Shown one piece after another: positions 1 through 10,602 of a DNA stretch of 64,000 nt. Each line of letters starts with the position of its first letter. Position 1 is the first letter of the stretch. Where the stretch lies: contig CM044306.1 in NCBI GenBank assembly GCA_024291935.2, forward strand, positions 17,307,001-17,371,000. Direction: 5' to 3'. Origin of the DNA: Okapia johnstoni. Lineage: Eukaryota > Chordata > Mammalia > Artiodactyla > Giraffidae. Below the pieces are notes generated by a model. That model saw only the letters and a list, made by a program, of their open reading frames with translations. It ran no database searches and was not told the origin of the DNA. The translations under genes were made by a program, and so were the position numbers.

Positions 1-116
1 TCTCAAAGTTCCACTTTGCCCAGAGGAGTTCTGGAGTCAGACACTTTGAATCAAATCACAGCATGAAGGCCTCCTCTGCCAGGAAGCCCTCTTGGTTTCT
101 GTCCAGCAGTACCATT

Positions 117-235
117 TCTTTCCAGATCCCCTGGAGGAGGGAAAAGCTACCCACTCCAGTATTCTGGCCTGGAGAATTCCATGGACTGTATATAGTCCAT
201 GGGGTCTCAAAGAGTCGCACACACGACTGACTTTC
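117..235 (+). mobile_element. Bov-tA SINE, 5'-truncated
   Basis: Carries the body of the ruminant Bov-tA SINE: a 'gatcccctggagg' block, 'ccactccagtattct' and 'gagaattccatgg', then the tail with 'agtccatgggg' and 'aaagagtcgcacac'. The tRNA-like head is missing. The segment that normally lies between 'ccatgga' and 'agtccatgg' is deleted, which leaves a short palindrome at 179-202. Confidence 0.85.
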
Positions 236-379
236 ACCATCTCTTTACCTTTGGGTAATAGCGCCCTCCCCTGGTCAGCTACCTGGGTACTGGAGGGACT
301 CCGTATCACTATTCTGGACAGGTAGGGAAAGCATGGGAGATGACCACCATTTGTACATTTCTTCTCTTTTTAAAAAAAA

Positions 380-669
380 TTTTTTTGTTTATTTGTTTGT
401 TTTCCTTTTGGCTGCACTGGGTCTTTGTTGCTGTGCTGGCTTTCTCTAGTCGTAGCAAGTAGGGTCTCCTCTTTAGTTGAGGTGCATGGGCTTCTCATTA
501 CAGTGGCTTCTCTTGTTGTGGAGCATGGGCTCTAGAGCTCGGGCTCAGTCGTGGTGGGCCACAGGCTTAGTTGCTCCGTGGCGTTTAGAATTTTCTTGGA
601 CCAGGGATTGAACCTGTGTTCCCCGCATTGGCAGGAGGATTCCATACCACTGAGCCACCAGGGAAGTCC
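380..669 (-). mobile_element. CHR-2-type tRNA-Glu SINE
   Basis: A reverse-oriented cetartiodactyl SINE. It begins with a T-rich tail and 'ttggctgcactgggtcttt' and ends with the complement of the SINE head, 'ccaccagggaagtccc'. It is nearly full length. Confidence 0.85.
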
Positions 670-699
670 CATCTGTGCATCTCTGATTTATCTCTTCAA

Positions 700-830
700 C
701 AAGGCCAGGAGGTAAGTCCTATTATTACCCTTGTCGCTGGTGGGGAAACAAGCACAGTTATGCCATTTTTCCCAGGTCATGGGGCAGTGAAGTAGCTGTG
801 TCAGGATTTGAACGCAAGCAGACTGACTAC
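700..830 (-). repeat. MIR fragment
   Basis: Degenerate match to the reverse complement of the mammalian MIR SINE ('tattattaccc', 'ggatttgaacgcaagcagactgac'). Boundaries are approximate. Confidence 0.5.
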
Positions 831-849
831 AAAGCAAAGTGGTTAATAC

Positions 850-2265
850 CATGTGACAGAATCTTGGATGAAAATCTCAAGGAATTGTATTTGGTGTGGT
901 CCCTGTCCTTGCTGAACTACAAAAGGATGAAGGACACACCAGGCTGGCCTTGTGATGTCCTCAGAAGACCGCGGTTCCATCAGCCAGTCCTCTTATTAAC
1001 ATCCAGACAGCCTCGTACCTTCCACCCTCTCGTCCAGCTCACACTACCACCTTCTGCCTTCCTGTCTCCCCAAATCTGACCCTTCATCCAGGAGGCCTGA
1101 CTCATGTCAGGCCTTCAGCCAGTCGCCTTCCTGTAGCTCCTGTCCCTGACCCCAGTGGCCTGTCCCTCCCTGACCTGTCCTTGTTCTTTCTGTGAATGTC
1201 CTGCCTTCTCAGCAAGTTGTGAGCCTCTCTGTCCACAGCCTATGTACCCTCTGATGTCCTAGGCCCCAGCCTTGCTCACTCGAGAACTCAGTAAATATTT
1301 GTGGACTTATCAACTGATTGATTGGTGCAGTCAGACAGGAGACCTGGGACAAAGATGCCTGAGAACTAAGCAGTGTCCCTTTCACCCTGGGCCCCTGGGG
1401 AAGTGTCGGGGGTGGGGGGCGGGGCTGAAGACACAGTTGGAGACTCCAGGGCCCAGCAGGTATGAATGGCCTGATGTGGATAGTAAAGCTCTCTGCTGGC
1501 CCTCCGGGGACACTGTCTCCCCAGTTTGGAGGATTTGGGGATGTGAGAGGGGAAGGGAGAAGAGGGGCCTCTCACCTTGGGAAGGGAAGCTTACAGGCAG
1601 CCCTTGAAGTTCCCCACTCTCTCCAGGAGGCTCTGCCCAGTGTGGGAGGCAGACTCCAGACTCTTCCTCCAGGTCGTTGTCTCCACCCCTTTCTTAACTC
1701 TTGCTACTTCTCCTCTCCTATCCAATAGGCTGGACCTGAATTGAACTATCTTGAGCCAAACCTCTGAATTATACATGGACTGGCCAGTGAGCCCGCCACT
1801 CCAGATCAGTGGCAAGGGGAACTGGGAGGAGGCAGTTGCTGCCATCACTCTTGGTGTGAGTGAGTCTGTGCAGGTGCCAGGTGGAGTTCGAGGGGGTGGC
1901 ATGCTTGGGTGGGTGTAGATTTGGTGACTAAGGGGTGGTGGCTGTGCATGAACAAATATGGGTAGGAGTTGTGGGTTCTCAGACATTTTCCCGCTCTCTG
2001 AAGTTCCAAGATGGTGGACCCCGGGCTCTGAACCCTGTGGACCCCAAATCTTGTATCCGGCCAACAACCAGGATGGGTGGAGGCCCAGCTTCACTGGGAT
2101 GATGACACAAGTCATCCTGCCCTCATCCCACCCCTGCCTTGGGATCCTCAGGAGTCAGATGCACAGAAAAGAGATGACACTATCAGGGCCAGATCCAGGA
2201 GAGGTGAAGGAGTGGCCATTGACTGCCTGAGGATAATAGCAGTAAGAACATCAGGACCTCCTCTG
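850..2265. other. Unique intergenic sequence, no gene seen
   Basis: No recognised repeat and no exon-like reading frame with splice sites. It contains a G-rich run near 1408-1430. Open frames here, such as 1591-2115 on the minus strand, have no recognisable domain and low-complexity Pro/Ser composition. Confidence 0.6.
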
Positions 2266-2575
2266 GGTTCCAGCACTGCATACACCGGAACTCAGCTATA
2301 TGTCACAACACTTCTGTTGTTGCTGTTGTTCAGTCGCTCAGTCATGTCCGACTCTTTTCTACCCCATGAACTGCAGCATGTCAGGTCTCCCTGTCCTTCA
2401 GCATCTCCCAGAGTTTGCTTAAGTTCATGTGCATTGAATCAGTGATGCCAATTCAACACTTCTGTACTCTACTCCTATTATCCCCATTTTACTGATGACG
2501 AAACTGAGGGTCAGAAAAGACCGTTCCCTGCTCAAGACTGCACACACAGGAATAGCAGAATCAAGATTTAGACAG
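2266..2575 (-). repeat. MIR, split by a later SINE insertion
   Basis: The part after 2465 reads 'attatccccattttactgatga' and 'gaaactgagggtcagaaaag', which is reverse-strand MIR. The left part (2266-2316) looks like the rest of the same MIR, with the element at 2317-2453 inserted between. Confidence 0.5.
2306..2464 (-). mobile_element. Bov-A2/BovB-tail element with 11-bp target duplication
   Basis: The insert at 2317-2453 begins 'ttgttgctgttgttcag' and continues 'tcgctcagtcatgtccgac', the reverse complement of the shared BovB/Bov-A 3' end. It is flanked by a perfect direct repeat caacacttctg at 2306-2316 and 2454-2464, so the insertion boundaries are exact. Confidence 0.85.
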
Positions 2576-3620
2576 CTGAGAAAATAATAAGGCAAGTCAC
2601 AGCCAAGGAGAAAATATTTGTAATACACGTATCTGACAAAGGTACAAAAAGATACACATATACGTGACAATAGACATATACCCAATGAATGTTCACGACT
2701 CAACAACAAGAATACAATCTAGTTTTTTTCTTTTTGATCACACCAAGTAGCTTGCAAGATCTTAGTTCCCCAACCATGAGTGGAACCCAGGCTGCATGAG
2801 TCCTGACCACTAAACTGCCGGGGAATGCCCCACAAACAATCTAATTTTTAAATGGCCCAAAGAAGATACCGAATGGCCAATATGCACATGAAAGATATTT
2901 GATGTGCAGATATTATCATGGAAATGCAAATTAAAACCACAACAACTACCACCACACATCCATTAGAAGACTAACCATGCTAAGTGTTGGTGAGGTTGTA
3001 GAACAACTGGAACTCTCATAGGCCAGGAATAGAAATGTTCGATGGTACAGTTACTCTAGAAAAGTTGATCAATTTCTTTGAAAGTGAAACATACAGTTAC
3101 CATAGGACCCAGTCATTCCACACACCCAAGAAACATCTTCACACACAGACTTGTGCACCCATGTTTGTAGCAGCTAAATTCACAGCAGCCCAAACCTGGA
3201 AACAATACAAATGTTCATCAACAGGTGGCCAAATTGTCATATATTCCAACAGTGGGATCACACGCAGCAATAAAGGTATAAACTACTGGCAAAACAACAA
3301 CATGGATGAATCTCATAAACATTTTGAAAAGTGAAGAGCAGCCAGATGCCAAGAGTACATATTACATAATTCCATTTATATGAAACTCTAGAAAAGACAA
3401 ATCTAATCTCTAGTGACAGAAAGCAGATCAGTAGTTGCCTGGGGCTGGGGGGAGGGTGGGGCTCGACTGGGAAGGGGCACCAGGGAGTTTTTGGGGGATG
3501 ATGAAAGTGTTCTATATCCCGATGGTAGTGGTACACATAAATTTGTCAGAACTCATCAGATTGAACACTTCAAATGTGTACATTTTATCGTACGTAAATG
3601 ATGCTTCAATCAAGTTGAAA
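2576..3620 (+). mobile_element. Old L1 LINE, 3' end of ORF2 and UTR
   Basis: Matches the L1 ORF2 3' region ('gagaaaatatttgtaataca', 'ggaaatgcaaattaaaacca', 'caacaggtggccaaattg'). The frame is broken throughout. It is interrupted by a reverse SINE at 2722-2831. Small open frames within it (such as 3035-3334) are L1 remnants, not host genes. Confidence 0.75.
2722..2831 (-). mobile_element. CHR-2-type SINE nested in L1
   Basis: Starts with a T-run and reads 'cttagttccccaaccatgag' and 'ccactaaactgccggggaa', the reverse complement of the CHR-2 head. It is flanked by the short repeat acaatcta, which fits a target duplication inside the L1. Confidence 0.75.
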
Positions 3621-3703
3621 AAAGAAACCCAGGTAAGCTGAACTAAAATCCACACCTATAACTATTCTACCCTGTGTCTCTTGAAGTCATAGCGGTTCAG
3701 TAC

Positions 3704-3960
3704 CAGGCCCCTTGGGCTTCCCAGGTGGCACTAGTGGTAAAGAACCCACTTGCCAATGCAGGAGATGCGAGAGACACAGGTTCCATCCCTGGGTTGGGAA
3801 GATCCCCTGGAGGAGGAAATGGCAACCCACTCCATTATTCTTGCCTGGAGAATTCCATGGACTGAGGAGCCTGGCGGGCTATAGTCCATGGGGTTGCAAA
3901 GAATCAGACATAACTGAAGTGACTTAGCACGCAGCATGCAGTGGTCACCTCAGGCCCCTT
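3704..3960 (+). mobile_element. Full-length Bov-tA SINE with 10-bp target duplication
   Basis: The element starts at 3714 ('gggcttcccaggtggcacta'), contains the B-box-like 'ggttccatccctggg', the 'gatcccctggagga' and 'gagaattccatggactgagg' blocks, and ends near 3940. The direct repeat caggcccctt occurs at 3704-3713 and 3951-3960. Confidence 0.9.
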
Positions 3961-4439
3961 TGAGCAAGAGAAAGGGCCCTGGTTCTACAATTGATTACCT
4001 GCGCCCACAGAAAGGAAGCATCCAGCTTTCATTGGCCTTACTGTCCCTCCCTGTCCTGCCACCATCCCAGGTGCCTTATGGCTTTCTCTGTTACCTTGGG
4101 AACTGACCACCTGGGAGTCTCTGGTCTCCGCTTAGGCCCCCTCCTTGACCCATCTAAAAGGAAGCATCTCTGTAGCTTCCTAAAGTAGCATCCTGATGGG
4201 TGGACTGGAAACCCTCAGGGAGACAAAGTTTTTGTTTCCTTTCATACCAAGAGGTCCAGTCCACCCATGTATGTTCCCTCTCCCGTCCACCACCCAGGGA
4301 CTGGTAATGAGCCTTCAGTGGAGTGGGAGGGGGCATGGGCACTGTGCTCTGGGGCAGGTACCAGGCTTACCCACTCAGGGACCCCCAAGGAAGGCCAGTG
4401 TACTGGTGCTCAGAGCCCTCAGACTTGCTTGCTAAGGTC

Positions 4440-4640
4440 ATCAATCATTTATTGAATGCCTATTAAGTACTAGGCTTTGAATTAAGCCCTGTGCCTGCAT
4501 TTTCCCTGTTAATCCTCTGGATAAGCCTCGGAGGCTGGAGCTACTGTTGCTGTCATTTTACAGATGCGGAGGCTGAGACATCAAGAAGGTCAGTGAGACC
4601 ACACAACTAGCAGGTGGAAAGGAGGCTGACAATGGCCAAT
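4440..4640 (-). repeat. MIR, nearly full length
   Basis: Reverse-strand MIR: 'atcatttattgaatgcctat' at the left and 'cattttacagatgcggagg' with 'acacaactagcagg' at the right. Confidence 0.7.
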
Positions 4641-4695
4641 GCTGTTAATTTCCCAGCAATGCCTGTACCAGCCCCGTCTGAATCCCTTGGGGGGC

Positions 4696-5071
4696 AGTTT
4701 AAAAATACAGATTCCAGGGCTTTCCTGGTGGCTCAGTAGTGAAGAGTCTGCCTGCCAGTTCAGAAGACACGGGTTTGATCCCTGACCTGGGAAGCAGAGC
4801 AACTAAGCCAATGCGCCACAACCATTGGGCCTGTGTTCTAGAGCCCATGAGCTGTAACTACTGAGCCCATGTGCCGCAACTGCTGAAGCCCGAGCGCCCT
4901 AGAGTCGAACCTCCACAACAAGAGAAGCCACCACAATGAGAAGCCTGCACACCACAACTAGAGAGGAGCCCCTGCCCACTGCAACTAGAGAAAAGTCTGC
5001 ACAGTAATTAAGACCCAGAAAGTTAAATATAAATAAATAAATAAGATTAGTTTAAAAATACAGATCCCAGG
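4696..5071 (+). mobile_element. CHR-2 SINE with long target duplication
   Basis: The element (4717-5048) begins 'gggctttcctggtggctcag' and ends in a TAAA-rich tail. It is flanked by an approximately 22-bp direct repeat at 4696-4717 and 5049-5071 (core agtttaaaaatacagat) with one mismatch. Confidence 0.85.
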
Positions 5072-5252
5072 ATCTAGTGGCTAAAACTCCGTGCTCCCAA
5101 TTCAGGGGGCCCAGGTTCAATCCCTGGTCAGGGAACTAGATTCCACAATCTGCAGCTAAGAGTTCACATGCCGTAACTAAAGATCCCACTTGTTACAACT
5201 AAAACCCAGCACAGCCAAATAAGCAAAACTTTTAAAAATAAAATAAAACAGA
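5072..5252 (+). mobile_element. Second CHR-2 SINE in the same target
   Basis: Starts immediately after the target copy of the preceding SINE ('atctagtggctaaaactcc'), has the B-box-like 'ggttcaatccctggtcaggg' and ends in an A-rich tail. The sequence after it ('acagattcctggg') resembles the same target again. Confidence 0.8.
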
Positions 5253-5259
5253 TTCCTGG

Positions 5260-5937
5260 GCCAGTCAGTCCTTTGCTGTGTAATTTCTTCTAGATTCTCG
5301 GGAGTTTATACAGGGAGAGAATCTGCTCTGCCCACCACAGCGGCCTCCAGACTGTGATCCATTCCCGCCCCTACCCCATCCCCACCCCCAGGTACCAGGT
5401 GCCAAGTCCCACGTGGCTGGGCGCACTGCCAGTTCATCTGACTGAAGAGGGAGGCAGAGCCGAACCTGGTCAGGACTGGCTGGGGTTGGGGGCTGGCAGA
5501 GAAAGGAGATCTACAAATAGCAGCAAATTGATCATTGATTTCTGTCCTGTTGGGGGGAGCGCTGGGACCAGCAGGAATGGGATTGGGTTTTAACTAGGGA
5601 AGTGGAAAGGGCAAGCTCGCCCGAAGGCAGGCTGGTAAAGCCAGGAGGCAGGCCCCTGAGCCTCAAAGGTACCAGGGACTGTGTGCCTGGGAGAGTCACA
5701 TCCCACTTCTGTGTGCCCCTGGGGATGAGGTTTCCTGGAAGACAGGCCTCAGAATCTAACTGGTGTGACCTGCCACAGGGAAGAGTGGAAAAAGACACAA
5801 GAAATAAACATTCCACAGCCAAAAGTGCCTGCTTTTTCAAGATGACCCATATTTTAAACATCTGGCCCCATCAGGCCCTGAAGCACATTTGACCATTCAC
5901 ACCAATGTTCTGATTTGGGGATTAGGAAGTAGCTTCA
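5260..5937. other. Unique intergenic sequence, no gene seen
   Basis: No repeat family is recognised and no supported exon is present. Open frames at 5532-5861 (minus) and 5602-5892 (plus) overlap one another and lack domains. Confidence 0.6.
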
Positions 5938-6040
5938 GGCCTTTCCTAGAGGACTAGTGATTAGGATTCCGAGCTTTCACTGCCGTGGCTGGGGTTCTAG
6001 CCAGGCTGCATGCCAAGGCCAGAAGAAAGAAAATAATATT
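5938..6040 (+). mobile_element. CHR-type SINE fragment
   Basis: Diverged SINE head: 'cctttcctagaggactagtg', 'attaggattccgagctttca' and 'ctgccgtggctggggttc'. The 3' half is missing. Confidence 0.6.
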
Positions 6041-6479
6041 CATGCCGTGAAAGAGTATTCAGGAGGTCCTCTACCCACTTCCTTCAGTTTCGCCTGCATG
6101 CTAGGCTTCTTAGAACTGGTTCCATGTTCCCCCCAGGGTCTCCCAGCTTCCCCTCCTTGTCTGCAAGGCTGTTCCCTCTTCTTGGAGGGTCTTTTCCATC
6201 AATTCTCCAGGAATCCATGTCTTATGCAGTCCTAAAGACCCAGACTCAACTAACTCCTGCCTCCAGCTGATACTTTCTGGCTGTTGGCAGCCTCCTTCTT
6301 TTCTTGACCTCCTGTGGTCGGACCCACACAGGACCCACACTTCACTCCTGCCATCTCCCTTGAGTGTGTGTGAGTGTGAATGTTCACATGCAGAGGTCCA
6401 TAGAAGGCTGCACTCCTGTGGTTTCTTCAGCAAGAGTGTGGAAAAGGAAGGACCTGGCCATCAGGGGCCAACATCTGTT
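6041..6479. other. Unique intergenic sequence
   Basis: Pyrimidine-rich, with no recognised repeat or exon. Confidence 0.55.
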
Positions 6480-6577
6480 GTTTTTTTTTTTTTTTGACTA
6501 TGCTGAGGAGTTTGTGGGATCTCAGTTCGCCAACCAGGGGTTGATTGAACCCAGTGGACCACCAGGGAATTCCCAGG
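6480..6577 (-). mobile_element. CHR-2 SINE, reverse
   Basis: A 15-16 T run is followed by 'gactatgctgaggagtttgt' and ends 'ggaccaccagggaattccc', the reverse complement of a CHR-2 head. Confidence 0.8.
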
Positions 6578-6696
6578 GGCCACGTTTTAACCATCCCCAT
6601 CGTTCTCACCCCCACAGCAGACAGCACAGCACTTGTTTGCTCCATGGTCAGTCTTAGGCCTCAGAGAGTCATGGAGCAGGAAGGTACCACAGCAGC

Positions 6697-6899
6697 GGTG
6701 CTTCCCCCCGGCTCTGCGGTAAAGACTCCATCTGTCAATGCAGGAGATGCGGGTTCGATCCCTGGGTTGGGAAGATCCCCTGGAGAAGGAAAGAGCAACC
6801 CAATCCAGTATTCTTGTCTGGAAAATTCCATGAACAGAGAAATCTGGCAGGCTACAGTCCATGGAGTCACAAGAGTCAGACATGACTTAGCAACTAAAC
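6697..6899 (+). mobile_element. Bov-tA SINE
   Basis: Has the diagnostic 'ggttcgatccctgggttggg', 'aagatcccctggagaagg' and 'cagacatgacttagcaacta' blocks. The first bases are diverged. Confidence 0.9.
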
Positions 6900-7370
6900 C
6901 TGCTCAGAAAGTTCTAGTGATGGAAGCAGTCCCAGCATCACCCTAGGAGTTTCTGCCCCACCGTCTAGGGGTGACAGGTATCTTGACTCCTGCTCCGTCT
7001 TCTGTTTCCTCCAGTTCTAATTCCTTCAGCTCAAAAAGACCCTCATGTTTTCCCTGATTTGCCCTCTGTTCTGAGCCAGCAAACCCTGGGCAGCTTTCCA
7101 CCCCTGAGAACCCACCGTCCTTTCAAGCCAAGTCCAGATCCCTTCCATCCCCACCCCTCCAGCCACCTGGGCAGACAGTGACTCTCCTTGGGTCCCCAAG
7201 ATGGGGCTAGAGAGCAGAAAAAGGGTCCAGAACACAGGAGACTTTACCAGGCTCAGCCCTGGGGCCATGCCCAGGAAGGGAAAGGAGGAGCCTGGACATC
7301 ACCCCTCAGGGCGCCTGGGGCAGCACCGTTCCTCGAGGGAGGAACTGAGCCTCCTCATTGGAATGATGGG
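6900..7370. other. Unique intergenic sequence
   Basis: No repeat or exon recognised. It is purine-rich around 7200-7350. Confidence 0.55.
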
Positions 7371-7696
7371 GAAATTGAAGGACGTGGACTTCCCTGGTGG
7401 TTCAGTGGTTAAGAACCCTGCCTGTCAACGTAGGGGACACGGGTTTGATCACTGGTCTGGGCAGATCCCACATACCGAGGAGCAACTGAGCCCATGCACC
7501 ACAACTGCTGAGCACTCGCTCTGCAGCCCTGCACTCTGCCACAAGAGAAGCCACCACAATGTGTAGCCTGCGCATCACAACTAGAGAGTAGTCCCTGCCT
7601 GCCGCAACTAGATTAAGACTGCCTGGCAGCAATGAAGACCCAGACAGCCATAAATAAATAAAAAATTTTAGAAAAGAAAGAAAGAAACTGAAGGAC
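7371..7696 (+). mobile_element. CHR-2 SINE with 13-bp target duplication
   Basis: A full-length element from 7386 ('ggacttccctggtggttcag') to an A-rich tail ending about 7683. The flanking repeat is gaaattgaaggac (7371-7383) and gaaactgaaggac (7684-7696), with one mismatch. Confidence 0.9.
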
Positions 7697-8338
7697 ATGA
7701 CTTCACCATGGATACAACAGCCTATCAGAATCAAATCCAGGAGCTGGTTTCCCATCTGGGGTATGGATTCTCCTGGGCCCTGGTACCAAGGATGGCAATA
7801 GGCAGGGATTGCAGTTGGCTCACACAGGTCCCTGGATGGGCCCTGCAGAGGATGAGGATGGACAGACAGCTGCCCAACCCTGAGGCCAGGGCTGGACCAG
7901 AGCTTCCAGGGACAGAGTGATTTCCTGTCACTCGGCCCCAGAGCAGCTGCTCCCTCAACTAATTAATGGCCCCAATTCTGAGGATTTGATGAAGGGGGAT
8001 CACAGGCAGTGGCCTGTTGGAATCTCCACGGAGTCTTCCATTAAGTAGGGGCAGCAGGACAGATGGCAGGGGCTGGGCAGCACACATGCCACGTGCTGAT
8101 AACTGTGCCCGCCGCCCCCTCTCATCTTCCTTCCTGTCCTCGCCATTTCTTAGCTCCTTGCTTCCTCCTCCCCTTGCCTAGGTCAGCGCCCATCCCCTGC
8201 CTTTACAGGCCCCCTCTACATCTATCCTCCACCCCTTCTCAGAGCCTTCCCTGTCTCATTCTCCTTGGAGTCTGGGTCTGAGAGGAGGTGGGCACGGAAG
8301 GTGCCCCCTTCCAGCTACAGGCCACATCAAGGGTGGCA
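7697..8338. other. Unique intergenic sequence, C/T-rich
   Basis: Contains a C/T-rich block at 8100-8270. No exon or repeat is recognised. Confidence 0.55.
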
Positions 8339-8547
8339 ATCTTTTTTCTGAATATTTATTTATTTATTGTTTATTTTTTACTTGGCTGTGTTGGGTTTGT
8401 TTCAGCACAGGGGATCTCCGATTTTCATTGAGACAGTCATGATCTTTGGTTGTTGTATGTGGGATCTAGCTCCCTGACTAGGGATCGAACCTGGGACCCT
8501 GCATTGGGAGGGCAGAGTCTTAGCCACTGGACCACCAGAGAGGTCCC
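8339..8547 (-). mobile_element. CHR-2 SINE, reverse
   Basis: TTTA-rich tail at the left, 'ttggctgtgttgggtttg', then 'ggatcgaacctgggaccctg' and the terminal 'ggaccaccagagaggtccc'. Confidence 0.85.
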
Positions 8548-9107
8548 AAGGGAAGCAGTCTTGGGACTTTTCAGCCCAGCCTTGAGCCATGACCTTCCAT
8601 AGATGGTCATTTCTAGCAACTAACATCCTAACTTGAGAGTTGGGAGGGTGATGGAGGTGTCCAGCAAGCAGCAGCCAGACTTCTCTGAGGATGGCTCAGG
8701 GACAGTGAGAAAAGCCCTTTCCAATCACACTCTGCAGTGCTGGCTGGGAGGAGTCACTGGACTGGTCAGATGGAGAGGAACAGGACAAGAGACCCAAAGG
8801 CGCCACTGTGGGCTGACTGGATGGGTCCCAGGAGCTGGCAGAAGTTCAGATTAGTGCTGGTCAGGTTAGGGCAGTCTAGCTGTGACCAGTAGACATCTGA
8901 AGAGCTGCAAAAGCACAGAGTCCAGCAGAAAGCAACAGCAAGTAGTCAGTGATAGGGGTGGGGACCTTTTTAGGTAGCATCTTACATGGTCAGTGAAGAG
9001 GGGTCAACCTAAGTGGTTAGTCTGAGAGATCTGTACAGAGAGTCATTCCTGGATATTGAGGTAAACACGTTGCTGATGTGTGGCCAGTGTTAAAAGAATG
9101 TATTAAC
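8548..9107. other. Unique intergenic sequence
   Basis: No exon or repeat recognised. Confidence 0.5.
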
Positions 9108-9968
9108 TTGCTTATTTAACTTATATGCAGAATACATCATGCAAAATGCCAGGCTGGATGAAGCACAAGATGGAATCAAGAAACATCAGTAATCTCAGAT
9201 ATGCAGATGATACCACCCTTATGGCAGAAAGCAAAGAGGAAAGAAAGAGCCTCTTGATGAAGGTGAAAGAGGAGAGTGAAAAGCCTGGCTTAAAACTCAA
9301 CATTCAGAAAACTAAGATCATGGCATCTGGTCCCATTACTTCATGGAAAATAGATGGGGAAAAAATGGAAACAGTGATAAACTTTATTTTCTTGGGCTCC
9401 AAAATCACTGCAGATGGTGACTGTAGCCATGAAATCAAAAGATGTTTGCTCCTTGGAAGAAAAGCTATGACAAACCTAGATAGCTTATTAAAATGCAAAG
9501 ACATTACTTTGCCTACTAAGGTCCGAATAGTCAAAGCTATGATTTTTCCAGTAGTCATGTATGGATGTGAGAGCTGGACAATAAAAATGGCTGAGCACCG
9601 AAGAATTTATGCCTTCAAACTGTGGTGCTAGAGAAGACTCTTGAGGGTCCCTTGGACTGCAAGGAGATCAAACCAATCAGTCCTAAAGGTAATCAACCCT
9701 GAATATTCACTGGAAGAACTGATGCTAAAGCTGAAGCTCCAATACTTTGGCCACCTAATGCAAACAGGAAAAGACCCTGATGCTGGGAAAGATTAAAGGC
9801 AGGAGGAGAAGGGGATGACAGAGGATGAGATGGTTGGATGGCATCACCAACTCAACGGACATGAGTTTGAGCAAGCTCTGGGAGATGGTGAAGGATGGGG
9901 AAGTTTGGGGTGCTGCAGTCCATGGGATTGCAAAAAGTCGGACACGACTGAGCAACTGAACAGCAAAG
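9108..9968 (+). mobile_element. BovB (RTE) LINE, 5'-truncated
   Basis: The 3' part of a BovB retrotransposon. An open frame at 9125-9631 encodes the end of the reverse transcriptase, including the catalytic motif YADD (9200-9211), followed by the family signatures '[15 protein letters not shown]' and 'VVMYGCESWTI'. It stops at TAG after 'KLWC', where active relatives continue. The tail ends 'cggacacgactgagcaactg'. The copy is dead: it lacks the 5' UTR, the endonuclease and most of the RT. Confidence 0.95.
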
Positions 9969-10096
9969 CACATTGATGTCAGGCCAACAGGAGTGGCAGA
10001 TATTGGACAGTTGGTTGGGTCATCAGTACTGGGAGCCTGGGCTGGGTTGACGGTTGGTCAGTACTGCTGGGGATGGTCACTTGATTAGTCAGTGTT

Positions 10097-10375
10097 AAGA
10101 GGTAGATGTTGGGATTTCCTTGGTGGTCCAATGGTTAAGAATCTGCCTGCAAGTGCAGGGGACACAGGTTCAATCCCTGATCCGGGAAGATCTTGTATAC
10201 CTCAGAGCAACTAAGCCTGGGTGTCACAACTACTGAGCCCATGCACCACAACACATGAAGCCACCGCGATGAGAAGCCTGCACACCGCAACTAGAAAAAG
10301 CCCGAACTCAGCAACGAAGACCTAGCGCAGCCAAAACTAAAATAAATTAAATTTAAAAGTAAAGAGTAGATGTTG
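10097..10375 (+). mobile_element. CHR-2 SINE
   Basis: The element (10111-10360) starts 'gggatttccttggtggtcca' and ends in an AAAT-rich tail. Flanks 'aagaggtagatgttg' and 'aaagagtagatgttg' are an imperfect target duplication. Confidence 0.85.
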
Positions 10376-10387
10376 AGAAGTCAGTGT

Positions 10388-10602
10388 GTGAAGTGAAAGT
10401 GAAAGTGAAGTCGCTCAGTAGTGTACGACTCTTTGCGACCCCATGGACTGTAGCCTACCAGGTTCCTCTGTCCATGGGAGTTTCCAGGCAAGAATACTGG
10501 AGTGGGTTGCCATTTCCTTCTCCAGGAGATCTTCCCAACCCAGGGATTGAACCCAGATCTTCTGCACTGTAGGCAGATGCTTTACGGTCTGAGCCACCAG
10601 GA
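10388..10602 (-). mobile_element. Bov-tA SINE, reverse
   Basis: Reads 'gtgaaagtgaaagtgaagtc', 'gcgaccccatggactgtagc' and ends 'tctgagccaccagg', the full reverse complement of Bov-tA. The left end carries the typical GAAAGT repeats. Confidence 0.9.

Noticed and set aside
1591..2115. 174-codon minus-strand frame
   Set aside because: No family resemblance, Pro/Ser-rich, and no supporting splice or promoter signals.
4717..5252. tRNA genes suggested by 'ggttcaatccctgg' B-box sequences
   Set aside because: These are tRNA-derived SINE heads with A-rich tails and target duplications, and no complete cloverleaf. The same holds for all similar boxes in the window.
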